A stretch of 64,000 nt of DNA from NCBI RefSeq assembly GCF_000317835.1, contig NC_019793.1:558001-622000 (forward strand), written 5' to 3'. Shown piece by piece: positions 13,554-23,324 of this stretch. How positions within the stretch are numbered: position 1 is the first letter of the stretch; every line of letters starts with the position of its first letter. The position numbers and the translations under genes were made by a program. The stretch comes from Deinococcus peraridilitoris DSM 19664 (GTDB taxonomy: Bacteria > Deinococcota > Deinococci > Deinococcales > Deinococcaceae). The notes under the pieces are model-generated. The model was not told where the DNA came from and did not search any database. It was given only the letters and a program-made list of their open reading frames with translations.

Positions 13554-14387
13554 ATGCCCCAAGACTTCAAAAACCGACCGTCCGCGCTGTACTTCGATTC
13601 ACACATGCACACTCCACTGTGCCAGCACGCCACCGGCACCCCGCTGGAAATGGCGCGGGCCGCGCTCGACGCCGGCCTGGCCGGAATCACCTTCACGGAC
13701 CACATGCCCATGCCGGCCTGGTACGACGCGCCCTGGCGCATGCGCCGCGATCAGCTCGACCACTATGTCAGCTCGGTCCGCGAAGCCCAGAGCGCGTTTG
13801 CCAGCCGGCTGGAGGTGCGTCTGGGGCTCGAGGCCGACTTTCATCCCGGCACCGAGCACTGGATCGAGGAAGTCCTGAGCGCCCACGAGTGGGATTACGT
13901 CATCGGCAGCGTGCACTACATCGGCGCCTGGGGATTTGACAATCCCGAATTTCAGGACGAGTACGAACGCCGTGACCCGGGCGCGCTGTACCGCAGCTAC
14001 TACGCGCTCATCGAAGGCGCCGCACGCAGCGGCCTCTTCGACGCCATCGGTCACCTCGATCTGCCCAAGAAATTCGGTCTGCGCGCTCCTGAGGACGGGC
14101 CCGCCCTGGCAGCGCTGGATGTGATTGCCGCGCGGGGCCTGGCGCTCGATTTCAACACGGCCGGGTGGCGCAAGGTAGTCGGGGAAGCCTATCCTTCACC
14201 CGAACTGACCTATCAGGCGGTCGCGCGCGGCATTCCCTTCGTGCTGGGCAGCGACGCGCACTCCCCGGAAGAAGTCGGCTACCGCCTGGGCGACGCCCGG
14301 CAGCTCCTGTTGGAAGAAGGCGCGCGGGTCGTCACCTTCAAGGCGCGCATTCTGCAGGAAGAGGACAGTGAGGCGCAGCGTGGATAA
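13554..14387 (+). CDS. Histidinol-phosphatase, PHP family (HisJ-like)
   Basis: The PHP-domain metal site is visible: DSHMHTPLCQHATG at the N-terminus, FTDHMPMP, GLEADFHPG, VIGSVHYIGAWGFD, and LGSDAHSPEEVG near the end. HisJ-type PHP phosphatases remove phosphate from histidinol phosphate in histidine synthesis. No other his gene is near, so another phosphoester substrate is possible. The end overlaps the PolX start by 20 bases, indicating translational coupling. Length 277 is typical. Confidence 0.87.
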   Translation: MPQDFKNRPSALYFDSHMHTPLCQHATGTPLEMARAALDAGLAGITFTDHMPMPAWYDAPWRMRRDQLDHYVSSVREAQSAFASRLEVRLGLEADFHPGTEHWIEEVLSAHEWDYVIGSVHYIGAWGFDNPEFQDEYERRDPGALYRSYYALIEGAARSGLFDAIGHLDLPKKFGLRAPEDGPALAALDVIAARGLALDFNTAGWRKVVGEAYPSPELTYQAVARGIPFVLGSDAHSPEEVGYRLGDARQLLLEEGARVVTFKARILQEEDSEAQRG

Positions 14388-16077
14388 AAAGCAGGTGGTG
14401 AGCGTACTCAAGGGCACCGCCGACGTGCTGGAGCTGCTGGGCGAAGACCCCTTTCGGGTCAAGGCCTTCGCGGCGGCGGCGCGTTCGTTCGAGGCCCTGG
14501 AAGAACCCTTCGAGGACGTCGTGGAACGCGGTTTCCGGGGTGTGCGTGGTATTGGTGCCACCCTGGGTGCCGAGCTGCGCGAATACGCCGTGTCCGGGCA
14601 ACTTCCCAGTTTCGAAGCGGCCGCCGCGCTCGTGCCGCCGGGGGTCCTGAGTCTTTTTCGGGTGCGTGGACTGGGACCGAAAAAGATTCAGGCCCTGTGG
14701 CGCAGTGGCGTCAGCTCCCTCGAGGAGTTGCGTGAAGCCTGTCTTGACGGACGCGTCGCGGCCCTCAAGGGCTTTGGCGCCAAAAGCCAGACGGCCATCC
14801 TGGAAAACGTCGAGTTCGCCTTGCGTGCGCAGGGCCGCCAGCACCTTTCGACTGCCTGCACGGTGGCCGAGCAGCTCTGCCGCTCGCTCTCGGGCTTTTC
14901 GCCGTGCGTGGCGGGCAGCCTCCGGCGCGGTCTGGAAAGCGCGGGCGACGTGGACCTCACGGTGACCGGAGAGCGTGACGCGGTGCGTTCAGCCCTCGAT
15001 GGACTGGTCAGCGACCTGAGGCACGCTCCGCACCCGGCCTGGCAGGGCGAGGTGAACGGCGTTCCCGTCGAGGTCGGCTACGCCAGCGCCGAGACGCGAG
15101 GCGCCCTCGATTTGATGTGTACGGGCGGCGCACTGCGCACAGAGGTGCTGCGACACGCCGAGCAGCGTGGTTTCACCCTGGACAGCCACGGCCTGCGGCG
15201 TGAGGGAAGGCTCATTCCGACGCCCGATGAGGCGGATGTTTTCGCGGCGCTCGAAGTGCCCTTCGTGCCTCCCGAGTACCGTGAGGAGGAACACCAGCGG
15301 TATGGCATCGATCAGCTGCCCCCTGCAGAAGAACTGCTGCGCAGCGAAGACATCCTGGGGCTGCTGCACACCCACTCGACCTGGTCCGACGGCACTGCCA
15401 GCCTCCGCGAAATGGCCGAGGAAGCCCGGCGGGTGACGCAGGGCCAGGGTTATCTGGGTACGGGCGACCATTCAGTGAGCGCACACTACGCGGGCGGCCT
15501 CAGCATCGAACGGCTGCGCGAGCAGGTGCGGGAAGTGCGAGAACTGCAGCGTGCGGGCCTACCGATCCTGGCCGGAGCGGAGGTAGATATCCTCGAAGAC
15601 GGCTCGCTCGACTATCCCGACGAAGTCCTCGCCGATCTCGATTACGTGGTCGCCAGCGTTCACAGCTACTTCCAGCTCGACGCGGCGCGCCAGACAGAGC
15701 GGCTCGTGCGGGCGGTGTCGCATCCGCTGGTAACCATCCTGGGCCACCCGACCGGACGCCTGCTGCTGCGCCGCCCTCCGTACGAACTCGATCTGGACGC
15801 CGTGCTGCAGGCGGCCAGCGAGCGGGGTACGGTGGTGGAGATCAACGCCAACCCTTACCGTCTCGACCTCGACTGGCGCGAGGTGCTGCGCTGGCGGGGA
15901 CGCTTGCAGTTTGCCATCAACACTGACGCGCACGTGCTGTCCGGGCTGCGTGACTCGCGTTACGGCGTGATGGTGGCGCGCAAGGCCGGGCTGAGACGAC
16001 AGGATGTCGTGAATCACCTGAGCCTGGACGCCTTTCAGGCCTTTGTAAAGCAGCAGCGCCTTACGCGCGCCATCTAA
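14368..16077 (+). CDS. polX: DNA polymerase X with PHP domain (PolX)
   Basis: Bacterial family X polymerase used in gap filling and base excision repair; the PHP domain supplies a Mn-dependent 3'-5' exonuclease in studied members. The order is an 8-kDa-like helical domain with helix-hairpin-helix (FRVRGLGPKKIQAL, LKGFGAKSQTAIL), the nucleotidyltransferase core (VAGSLRRGLESAGDVDLTV), and a C-terminal PHP domain starting with LLHTHSTWSDG and GTGDHS. The 569 residues fit the family. The start is GTG with AGGAAGAGG upstream, inside the end of the previous gene. Confidence 0.94.
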   Translation: MRRSVDKKQVVSVLKGTADVLELLGEDPFRVKAFAAAARSFEALEEPFEDVVERGFRGVRGIGATLGAELREYAVSGQLPSFEAAAALVPPGVLSLFRVRGLGPKKIQALWRSGVSSLEELREACLDGRVAALKGFGAKSQTAILENVEFALRAQGRQHLSTACTVAEQLCRSLSGFSPCVAGSLRRGLESAGDVDLTVTGERDAVRSALDGLVSDLRHAPHPAWQGEVNGVPVEVGYASAETRGALDLMCTGGALRTEVLRHAEQRGFTLDSHGLRREGRLIPTPDEADVFAALEVPFVPPEYREEEHQRYGIDQLPPAEELLRSEDILGLLHTHSTWSDGTASLREMAEEARRVTQGQGYLGTGDHSVSAHYAGGLSIERLREQVREVRELQRAGLPILAGAEVDILEDGSLDYPDEVLADLDYVVASVHSYFQLDAARQTERLVRAVSHPLVTILGHPTGRLLLRRPPYELDLDAVLQAASERGTVVEINANPYRLDLDWREVLRWRGRLQFAINTDAHVLSGLRDSRYGVMVARKAGLRRQDVVNHLSLDAFQAFVKQQRLTRAI

Positions 16078-16173
16078 AATCTCACATTGTACGATTCACC
16101 GGATATTCAGCGTGCGCCCACGCGTGCTAGACTCTCGGAAATTCCAAATTGTCTGTTGCTCAGGAGGACTGTC

Positions 16174-17250
16174 ATGAACCGTAGAAAGTTCCTAAAGGGC
16201 GCTGGGGCCGCTGTTGCCGTCAGCACCGTGTTTTCGCCGTACAGCTTCGCTCAGAACCGCAACGTCCGCTGGCGTCTGGCCAGCTCCTTTCCCAAGTCGC
16301 TCGACACCATCTTCGGTGGCGCGGACGTCATCGCGGACCGCGTCAACAAGATGTCGGGCGGCGCCTTTCAGATCCGCATCTTCGAAGCGGGTGAACTCGT
16401 GCCCGGAACCCAGGTGCTCGACGCCGTGCAGGCGGGCACTGTGGAGTGCGGACACTCTGCCGGTTACTACTACGTCGGCAAGGAAGCAACCCTCGGTTTT
16501 GCCACGGCGGTGCCGTTTGGACTGACCGCCGATCAGCAGAACGCCTGGATGTACCACGGAGGCGGCCTGGACCTGCTGCGCGGTGTGTACGACAAATTCG
16601 GCATCGTGCAGTTCCCGGCGGGCAACACCGGCACCCAGATGGGCGGCTGGTTCAAGAGGGAAGTCAAGACGGCTGCCGATCTCAAGGGCCTCAAGATGCG
16701 CATTCCCGGCATCGGTGGTCAGCTGATGGCCCGACTGGGCGTCAACGTCCAGCTGCTCCCCGGTGGTGAGGTCTACCTGGCCCTTGACCGCGGCGCCATC
16801 GACGCGGCCGAGTGGGTCGGTCCATACGACGACGAGAAACTCGGTCTGCACAAGGCAGCCAAGTTCTACTACTACCCCGGCTTCTGGGAGCCCAGCGCGA
16901 CGCTCGATCTGATGGTCAACAAGCGCGAGTACGAGCGTCTGCCCGCCGAGTTCCGCGAAATGCTGGCGACAGCCGCAGCCGAGGCGAACATGTCGATGCT
17001 CGCCGAGTACAACGCCAAGAACCAGGCCGCGCTGCAGCGCCTGGTCAAGGGTGGCACGCAACTGCGCCGCTTCTCCAACGATATCATGAACGCCGGGCGC
17101 AAGGAGATGGACGCGCTGCACGCCGAGAATGCCGCCAAGAACGCCGATTACCGGCGCGTGTACGCGGCTTTCCAGTCCTTCGGCAAAAATGTCCGGGCGT
17201 GGCATAACACCGCGCAGCAGACGTATAACAACTACGCCAACACCAAGTAA
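16174..17250 (+). CDS. TRAP transporter substrate-binding protein, DctP/TakP type
   Basis: Binds an organic acid outside the membrane and hands it to the TRAP permease. It carries a twin-arginine signal (MNRRKFLKGAGAA, cleavage near FAQ), so it is predicted to be exported folded through Tat; tatA/tatC lie 4 kb away. The mature part has GAWQ-like WRLASSFPKSLDTIFGGA, ECGHSAGYYYVGKEA and GNTGTQMGGWFKREV, as in the subfamily that binds 2-oxo acids. ATG at 16174 follows AGGAGG by six bases. The length is 358. Its permease genes are convergent, not co-directional. Confidence 0.93.
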   Translation: MNRRKFLKGAGAAVAVSTVFSPYSFAQNRNVRWRLASSFPKSLDTIFGGADVIADRVNKMSGGAFQIRIFEAGELVPGTQVLDAVQAGTVECGHSAGYYYVGKEATLGFATAVPFGLTADQQNAWMYHGGGLDLLRGVYDKFGIVQFPAGNTGTQMGGWFKREVKTAADLKGLKMRIPGIGGQLMARLGVNVQLLPGGEVYLALDRGAIDAAEWVGPYDDEKLGLHKAAKFYYYPGFWEPSATLDLMVNKREYERLPAEFREMLATAAAEANMSMLAEYNAKNQAALQRLVKGGTQLRRFSNDIMNAGRKEMDALHAENAAKNADYRRVYAAFQSFGKNVRAWHNTAQQTYNNYANTK

Positions 17251-17262
17251 GCCTGGCGTGGT

Positions 17263-17302
17263 GCAAAAGGAGGCGGGGGCCATGGCCCCCGCCTCCTTTT
17301 GC
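17263..17302. terminator. Bidirectional terminator between dctP-like and dctM-like genes
   Basis: A perfect palindrome with 18-bp arms (starting GCAAAAGGAGG and ending CCTCCTTTTGC) around CATG. The A/T runs on both sides suit termination from either strand. Confidence 0.93.
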
Positions 17303-17309
17303 CTGGAAC

Positions 17310-18635
17310 TTACGGACCTGCCGCGCGCAGCGAAGTCAGCACCGGGAAGAAAATGACCAGCAGCAACACCAGCAGCTGAATACCGATGAAGGGCAACACT
17401 CCCCGGTAGATGTCAGCGGTCCGCACAGCAGGCGGCGCGACACCTTTGAGATAGAAGAGCGAAAACCCGAAAGGTGGCGTCAGGAACGAAGTCTGCAGGT
17501 TCACGCCCAGGATGATGCCGAACCAGACTGGATCGATGCCCAGCTCGCGGGCCACCGGGGCGAGCAGCGGCAGAATGATAAAGGCGATCTCGAAAAAGTC
17601 GAGGAAACAGCCCAGGATGAACACCGAAACCATCGCCACGATCAGAAAGCCCGTGGTGCCGCCGGGCAGGTTGGCCAGCAATTCCTGCATGAAGATGTCG
17701 CCGTCCAGCGCGCGGAAGACCAGGGCGAAGGCCGTCGAGCCGATCAGGATAAAGATCACGAAGGTCGTCAGACGGGCCGTACCGTCCAGTACCGAATACA
17801 GGTTGCGCCAGCCGAGGCGGCGGTTCATGGCGGCCAGGATCAGCGCCCCGATGGCGCCCACCGCGCCGGCCTCGGTGGCCGAGGCCACACCGAAGAAAAT
17901 CGAGCCCAGCACCAGCAGAATCAGAATGAGCGGGGGGAACATCGCCCGCACGACCTGCATGGCCAGCTGCGCGCGTGGAATGTTGACTTCCTCGGGGGGC
18001 AGGGCAGGCGCCGCCTGCCAGCGGGTTCCGGCCACGATCAGGGTATACACGATGTACAGTGCCGAGAGCATCAGTCCCGGCACGATGGACCCGAGAAACA
18101 GGTCACCCACCGACACGCCCAGCACGCTGCCCACCACCACCAGCACCACCGAAGGCGGAATGACCTGTCCCAGGGTGCCGGAAGCGGCAATGACACCACT
18201 CGCGAGCCCCTTGTCATACCCGTAGCGCAGCATGATTGGCAACGAGATCAGGCCCATGGTGACGACCGTGGCCGCCACGACGCCGGTGGTGGCGGCCAGC
18301 AGCGTGCCCACCAGAATCACCGCGACGGCCAGGCCTCCGCGCAGACGCCCAAAGAGCAGACCTGCCGTACGCAGCAGCTCCTCGGCGATCCCTGACTTCC
18401 CGAGCATATTGCCCATGAACACGAAGTACGGAATGGCCAGCAGCGTGAAGTTGCTCATGGTGCCGAAGATGCGGTCGGGAAGTGCGCGCACCAGTCCAAT
18501 GCTGAACTGATCAGTTGCCAGCCCGAGCAGGCCGAACAGAATGGCCGTACCGGCCAGCGCAAAGGCCACCGGATAGCCGCTGAAAATCAGGACGAGCGCC
18601 CCGAAAAACATGATGGAGCCCAGAATTCCATCCAT
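17310..18635 (-). CDS. TRAP transporter large permease, DctM type
   Basis: The 12-helix permease subunit that couples solute uptake to the sodium gradient. About 441 hydrophobic residues with the family pattern ([74 protein letters not shown]) support the call. An upstream in-frame ATG exists at 18674, but 18635 has GGAGGG nine bases upstream and gives the normal N-terminus. It follows the small permease gene by 76 bases. Confidence 0.93.
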   Translation of the reverse strand: MDGILGSIMFFGALVLIFSGYPVAFALAGTAILFGLLGLATDQFSIGLVRALPDRIFGTMSNFTLLAIPYFVFMGNMLGKSGIAEELLRTAGLLFGRLRGGLAVAVILVGTLLAATTGVVAATVVTMGLISLPIMLRYGYDKGLASGVIAASGTLGQVIPPSVVLVVVGSVLGVSVGDLFLGSIVPGLMLSALYIVYTLIVAGTRWQAAPALPPEEVNIPRAQLAMQVVRAMFPPLILILLVLGSIFFGVASATEAGAVGAIGALILAAMNRRLGWRNLYSVLDGTARLTTFVIFILIGSTAFALVFRALDGDIFMQELLANLPGGTTGFLIVAMVSVFILGCFLDFFEIAFIILPLLAPVARELGIDPVWFGIILGVNLQTSFLTPPFGFSLFYLKGVAPPAVRTADIYRGVLPFIGIQLLVLLLVIFFPVLTSLRAAGP

Positions 18636-18711
18636 CAAACAATCCCTCCGCGCTGTGATGTGCGCGACCGACAACCCAGAGGCAAGCGCCGCGACATATT
18701 CCCAGGGCGTC

Positions 18712-19293
18712 TCATGGGCCTTCCACCACTTCAGCCTTGATCAGCTCAAGCTGGTCCTTGCGCTCTTCGTGCAGACGTCCCATCAGAATCGCCGCAGACT
18801 TGATCAGTTCCGAAACGGCCTGCAGCAGCAGGAGCGCGAAACCCAGGACGATCGCGAACTTGATGGGATAGCGGGGCAGTCCGCCCGGATCAGGCGAGCC
18901 TTCCCGGATCAGCCACGAAGTGTAAAAGAACTGCCAGTTCACGTAAAGCATGATGATGCAAAAGGGAATCAGAAAGAGCAGTGTTCCCACCAAGTTCGTG
19001 ATGGCCCGGCCCCGAGGTGTCATGCGGGCATAGAACACATCGACGCGGACATGTTCGTTGTGACGCAGGACATAGGCGCCACCAAGCAGGAACACGAGTG
19101 AGAACAGGTACCACTGCCATTCGAGAAACGAGTTCGAGGTCAGGTTTTGCCCGACCGCGCGTCCGATAAAGCGCCCGATAACGTTCCAGACACCGACCAG
19201 AATCATGACCATGGTGATGACGGCGATGACGGCTCCAAACCAGCCGGAAACCCGGTCAATGGCGCGGGAGATACTGAGTAGAAATGACAACAC
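18712..19293 (-). CDS. TRAP transporter small permease, DctQ type
   Basis: The 193-residue protein has four membrane helices; the family signature [35 protein letters not shown] is spread across helices 2-3. DctQ proteins associate with DctM. GTG start with GAAGGGGG upstream. A TATACT box at 19351-19356 (minus strand) is a likely promoter for the dctQ-dctM pair. Confidence 0.92.
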   Translation of the reverse strand: MLSFLLSISRAIDRVSGWFGAVIAVITMVMILVGVWNVIGRFIGRAVGQNLTSNSFLEWQWYLFSLVFLLGGAYVLRHNEHVRVDVFYARMTPRGRAITNLVGTLLFLIPFCIIMLYVNWQFFYTSWLIREGSPDPGGLPRYPIKFAIVLGFALLLLQAVSELIKSAAILMGRLHEERKDQLELIKAEVVEGP

Positions 19294-19371
19294 GACCCCC
19301 TTCAGGTTGACCTGGCATCGGCAACCAAGATGAATAAAAACTTAAAAATCAGTATACGGGTTGGGGCTCCG

Positions 19372-19397
19372 AAAAAGCGCGCCCAAAGCAGGCGCGC
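19372..19397 (-). terminator. Intrinsic terminator of the DAHP synthase gene
   Basis: On the minus strand a GCGCGCC/GGCGCGC stem with a 7-base loop is followed by TTTTTC. Confidence 0.85.
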
Positions 19398-19439
19398 GAT
19401 ATTCATGAAGTGCGTCGGGGCACGCAGATTGACCTCAGC

Positions 19440-20534
19440 TCAGACCGACACTTCCTGAGGAGCGCGGCGCAGCAGTGGCTCGATGGCAGCATTGAACGCC
19501 TCGAAGCCCGCGAAGTTGAGCTGCTGCTCGTTGTCGCTGAGCGCGGTGGCCGGGTTGGGATGCACCTCGACGTGAATGCCGTCGGCACCCACGGCCAGCG
19601 CGGCGCGCGCCAGCGGAATCAGCAAATCGCGCCGTCCTGCAGCGTGCGTCACGTCTACGATCACGGGCAGGTGTGTTTCCTGCTTGGCCAGCGCCACCGC
19701 CGAGAGGTCGAGGGTATTGCGGGTCCACTTTTCGTAAGTACGGATACCGCGTTCGCACAGAATCACGTGGCTGTTGCCTTCCGAGAGCACATACTCGGCG
19801 GCGTACAGCCACTCTTCGATGGTGGCCGACAGACCACGCTTGATCAACACCGGTTTGCGGGTACGGCCCACTTCACGCAGCAGGGCGAAGTTGTGCATGT
19901 TCCGCGCCCCCACCTGCAGAATGTCGGCATGCTCGGCGACGATCTCGACGTCGCGGGTATCCATCACCTCGGTGATGAACTGCATGCCGTAGGATTTGGC
20001 GACGCTGCTGCCCAGCACCAGCCCGTCAACGCCCATGCCCTGAAAACCGTAAGGCGAGGTGCGTGGTTTGTAGGCGCCGCCGCGCAGAATCTTCACGCCG
20101 CGCGCTGAGAGGAACGCCGCCGTCGCGTCCATCTGCTCTTCGGACTCGATCGAGCAGGGTCCGGCGACCAGCACCTGCGGGACTTCTCCCCCGACACGCA
20201 CGTTTCCGATGCTGAGCACCGTGTCGCCTGGCTTCACCTTACGCGACACCAGCAGCTGCTTTTTATCGTTGGACTCTTCAAGGTCGAGGCTCGCCCGGAA
20301 GATCTCCGTGAAGATCTTCTTGACGGTGGCGTGCGAGAAAGGCCCGCCGTTGAGCTTCTCCAGTTCACGCAGCTGCTGGTCTTCGCGTACCGGGTCGTAG
20401 TGAGACTGGCTTTTGCCTTCAAGCGACTTGATGCGTCCGATGTCGGCGGCCAGGGCGGCGCGTCTGTTCAGGAGCGTCAGCAATTCACGGTTGATGCCGT
20501 CGATTTCTGAACGCAGTTGTTCAATGGTCTGCAT
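19440..20534 (-). CDS. Bifunctional chorismate mutase / 3-deoxy-7-phosphoheptulonate synthase
   Basis: First enzyme of aromatic amino acid synthesis, with a regulatory chorismate mutase domain. Residues 1-90 are an AroQ-type mutase (EQLRSEIDGINRELLTLLNRRAALAADIG). The rest is a type I-beta DAHP synthase barrel with VLVAGPCSIESEEQM, GGAYKPRTSPYGFQG, and VDVTHAAGRRDLL. Such fusions are known in Bacillus and Deinococcus, where the mutase domain gives feedback control. Length is 364. A TAGACT box at 20541-20546 (minus strand) six bases before the ATG indicates a leaderless transcript. Confidence 0.94.
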   Translation of the reverse strand: MQTIEQLRSEIDGINRELLTLLNRRAALAADIGRIKSLEGKSQSHYDPVREDQQLRELEKLNGGPFSHATVKKIFTEIFRASLDLEESNDKKQLLVSRKVKPGDTVLSIGNVRVGGEVPQVLVAGPCSIESEEQMDATAAFLSARGVKILRGGAYKPRTSPYGFQGMGVDGLVLGSSVAKSYGMQFITEVMDTRDVEIVAEHADILQVGARNMHNFALLREVGRTRKPVLIKRGLSATIEEWLYAAEYVLSEGNSHVILCERGIRTYEKWTRNTLDLSAVALAKQETHLPVIVDVTHAAGRRDLLIPLARAALAVGADGIHVEVHPNPATALSDNEQQLNFAGFEAFNAAIEPLLRRAPQEVSV

Positions 20535-20540
20535 GCCCTC

Positions 20541-20546
20541 AGTCTA
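20541..20546 (-). promoter_or_regulatory. Leaderless-type -10 box of the DAHP synthase gene
   Basis: TAGACT on the minus strand, 6 bases before the start codon. Confidence 0.6.
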
Positions 20547-20646
20547 GAAAAGCGCACGTCCGAGGAACGTGCGCAAGATAGTCAAGTTCGTGAAGTTGTG
20601 CAGATGGGTTCGAAAGGCCCGGCCACCCGAGATGGCCAGGTCGTCG

Positions 20647-21414
20647 TTATTCCTGAGCGAGGGCGGCACGCCCTCGCGGCGCCGCCAGACGTGAGACGAT
20701 GATGCCCAATTCGTACAACACGTAGATCGGCACCGCGACCAGCATCAGGTTGATGGGGTCGGTGGTGGGCGTGATGACCGCCGCCACGATCAGGATCACG
20801 ATCCCGGCCGGACGCCGTACCCGTCCCATCATTCCTGCATTCACGATGCCGATCTTGGTCAGCACGAACGACAGGATGGGCAGCTCGAAGATGATTCCGA
20901 AGGCCACCAGAAAGGTCACCACCTGCGAGATGTACGTTGCAATCGGGTACACGCCGTTGACGGCCCCACCCAGGAAGTCCACCAGAAACGGCACCATCTG
21001 CGGCAGGATCACAAAGTAACAGAAGGCGGCGCCGATGATAAACGAAAATCCGGCACCCAGCACGAAGGGCGCAGCCCAGCGGCGTTCGTGGGCATACAGA
21101 CCAGGCGCGACGAACAGCCACACCTGGTGCAGGATGAAGGGCAGCGTGAGGGCCAGCCCGCCCCACATGGCGATCAAGAAACTCATGATCAGCTGATCGG
21201 TGAGCTGCTGCGAAACGAGTTGCAGCTTGCCCGCGTTGTACAGCTCCGAAAAGGTCAGCGGGCGCTTGAGCCACTCCAGCAGTTCAGTGCGGTAGAACCA
21301 GGCGAAGCTTGTCCCCGCGAGCCAGAACAGCACGGCGATGATCAGCCGCTTGCGCAGGTCCTCGAGGTGATCAAGCAGCGGCGCTTCGGCGTGGTTGGTG
21401 ACCAGCTTTCCCAT
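20647..21414 (-). CDS. tatC: Sec-independent protein translocase TatC
   Basis: Six-helix receptor that recognises twin-arginine signals. The cytoplasmic N-terminus has the conserved LLDHLEDLRKRLI, followed by the loop FSELYNAGKLQL region, WGGLALTLPFILHQVWLFVAPGLYAHERR and VVTFLVAFGIIFELPIL. Length 255 is normal. It starts 11 bases after tatA ends, so the pair is an operon. The TRAP binding protein at 16 kb is a likely client. Confidence 0.95.
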   Translation of the reverse strand: MGKLVTNHAEAPLLDHLEDLRKRLIIAVLFWLAGTSFAWFYRTELLEWLKRPLTFSELYNAGKLQLVSQQLTDQLIMSFLIAMWGGLALTLPFILHQVWLFVAPGLYAHERRWAAPFVLGAGFSFIIGAAFCYFVILPQMVPFLVDFLGGAVNGVYPIATYISQVVTFLVAFGIIFELPILSFVLTKIGIVNAGMMGRVRRPAGIVILIVAAVITPTTDPINLMLVAVPIYVLYELGIIVSRLAAPRGRAALAQE

Positions 21415-21425
21415 GACGCCTGCCT

Positions 21426-21614
21426 CTACGCGCGGTCTTCCGGCTTGGACGTCTCGACCCGACGGTCGGCCGTACTGACGTCCTTGTCGTCTTTGACGCC
21501 GCTTTTGAATTCGCGGATGCCCTGCCCGAAGCCTTTGCCCAGCTCAGGAAGCTTACGCGCACCGAACAGCAGCAGCAACGCGACGATGATCAGAATGATT
21601 TCAAGGGGTCCCAT
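21426..21614 (-). CDS. tatA: Sec-independent protein translocase TatA
   Basis: A 62-residue protein with one N-terminal membrane helix (EIILIIVALLLLFGARKLPEL), the FGARKLP hinge, an amphipathic helix (GKGFGQGIREFKSG) and an acidic tail, all typical of TatA. No separate tatB is seen, as in many Gram-positive and Deinococcus two-gene systems. TGGAGGATCAC precedes the ATG. Confidence 0.94.
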   Translation of the reverse strand: MGPLEIILIIVALLLLFGARKLPELGKGFGQGIREFKSGVKDDKDVSTADRRVETSKPEDRA

Positions 21615-21801
21615 GTGATCCTCCAGTAAGTGATACGCACTTGAGGGCGAGGTGGATGTTGGAGCGTAGCGGGTTCGTTCAGGTCAGGGTAACGCCCGGG
21701 CGTCCAGGAAACTGTCCTGCATGTCGGGATCAATGCTGAGACAGGCTTCACAGTCCGGCGGGAAGTCAATCGGTCGCTCGGGCAGGGTGAGCGGGTCAGG
21801 G

Positions 21802-23280
21802 TCATTCCGACACAGACTCGCCACGCTCCTCCGGGCGTGTCGGCCGGTCACCGTGGGTCAGCCAGCGGGTGAGCACCTCGTGCCTGCCCTGAATCTGCCC
21901 GAACACCCCTTGCCAGAACCGCCGGGCCCAACCCTCTATGTTGCGTTGTGCGCCGCGCGCCACGGCCAATGCACCCTCGGGCACGTCCTTGTTGACGGCA
22001 CTGCCTGCCCCGACGATGGCGCCGGTTCCCACACGGACGGGGGCAACCAGCACGCTGTTGCTCCCGATGAAGGCGCCGTCCCCAATGACGGTTTGCGACT
22101 TCACCACGCCGTTGTAGTTGGCCGTGATGGTACCCGCGCCGATGTTCACCTCGCGTCCGATCTGCGCGTCACCCAGATAAGCCAGGTGACCCGCCTTGGC
22201 ACCCGCTTCGAGGGTGGCGTTCTTGACTTCCACGAAGTTACCGACGTGAACCTGCTCGGCCAGCACTGTCCCAGGGCGCAGGCGCGCGAACGGTCCGACA
22301 TCGCTGCCACTGCCGACCCGCGTGCCTTCCAGCACGCTGTGTGGCTTGATGCAAACACCGCCTGCCAGCACGGTATCCTCGAGCACACTGTAGGCCCCGA
22401 TGACGCAATCCGGGCCGATCTCGCTGTGTCCCCGAATCACCACGCCCGGGCCGACCACGGTGTCCTGTCCGATGCCCACCGTATCGTCAATGTAGGTGGT
22501 TTTCGGGTCGAGCAGGGTTACCCCGGCACGCATCAGGCGTTCGTTGACTCGCCGGCGCATGATGCCCTCGGCCTGAGCGAGCTGTACGCGGTCGTTCGCG
22601 CCCATCACCTCGTCGGGGTCCGCAATCACGAAGGCCGACACCCGCGCGCCCTCGTCCCGGTAGAGCGCCACGAGGTCGGTCAGGTAGTATTCTCCGGCGG
22701 CATTGTCGCGGCCAATTCGACTTGCCAGCTGCGGCGCGCGGCGGTCCATCAGGTACACACCCGAATTAAACTCGTTGAGACGCTTTTCTTCGTCTGTCGC
22801 CGCCTTTTCCTCGACGATCCGCTCGACCTGACCGTCAGCGCCGCGCACGACGCGCCCGTAACCCGTAGCGTCGGGAAGCCGCGCAGTCAGCACCGTCAGC
22901 GCGCTCTGCTCTGCCCGGTGCGCCTGCAGCATGGCGCGCACGGTGGTGGAAGCGAGCAGCGGCGTGTCGCCGTAAAGCACCAGCACGTCCCCGTCTCCGG
23001 GAAGTTGCCGTGCGCCGGCCAGAAACGCGTGCCCTGTGCCCAGCTGACGGTCCTGACGGGCAAAGGTCAGGCCGTCGGACGCCAGCGCTGCCTCGACTTC
23101 CTCGGCGCCATGTCCGGTCACGACAACTGTCTGGCGCGCGTTCAGTTCACGGGCGATGTTCACGGCCCAGGCGACCATTGGCCGACCCAGCACGGGCTGC
23201 AGTACTTTGGGCCGTCTGGAGCGCATGCGGGTGCCCTGACCGGCTGCCAGGATCACGACATCGAGTGGCGCCTCAGACAT
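21802..23280 (-). CDS. glmU: Bifunctional GlmU: GlcNAc-1-P uridyltransferase / GlcN-1-P acetyltransferase
   Basis: Makes UDP-GlcNAc for peptidoglycan. The N-terminal nucleotidyltransferase has [20 protein letters not shown], and the C-terminal half is a left-handed beta-helix of hexapeptide repeats ([45 protein letters not shown]). The frame continues upstream to 23328, but ATG at 23280 has GGAGGC before it and gives the usual N-terminus ([14 protein letters not shown]). Length is 492 residues. It is followed downstream by tatA after about 190 bases without a gene. Confidence 0.95.
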   Translation of the reverse strand: MSEAPLDVVILAAGQGTRMRSRRPKVLQPVLGRPMVAWAVNIARELNARQTVVVTGHGAEEVEAALASDGLTFARQDRQLGTGHAFLAGARQLPGDGDVLVLYGDTPLLASTTVRAMLQAHRAEQSALTVLTARLPDATGYGRVVRGADGQVERIVEEKAATDEEKRLNEFNSGVYLMDRRAPQLASRIGRDNAAGEYYLTDLVALYRDEGARVSAFVIADPDEVMGANDRVQLAQAEGIMRRRVNERLMRAGVTLLDPKTTYIDDTVGIGQDTVVGPGVVIRGHSEIGPDCVIGAYSVLEDTVLAGGVCIKPHSVLEGTRVGSGSDVGPFARLRPGTVLAEQVHVGNFVEVKNATLEAGAKAGHLAYLGDAQIGREVNIGAGTITANYNGVVKSQTVIGDGAFIGSNSVLVAPVRVGTGAIVGAGSAVNKDVPEGALAVARGAQRNIEGWARRFWQGVFGQIQGRHEVLTRWLTHGDRPTRPEERGESVSE

Positions 23281-23324
23281 GACGCCTCCGGACGGGGCAG
23301 GAAAGCCAGGCGAACGGACAAGGA

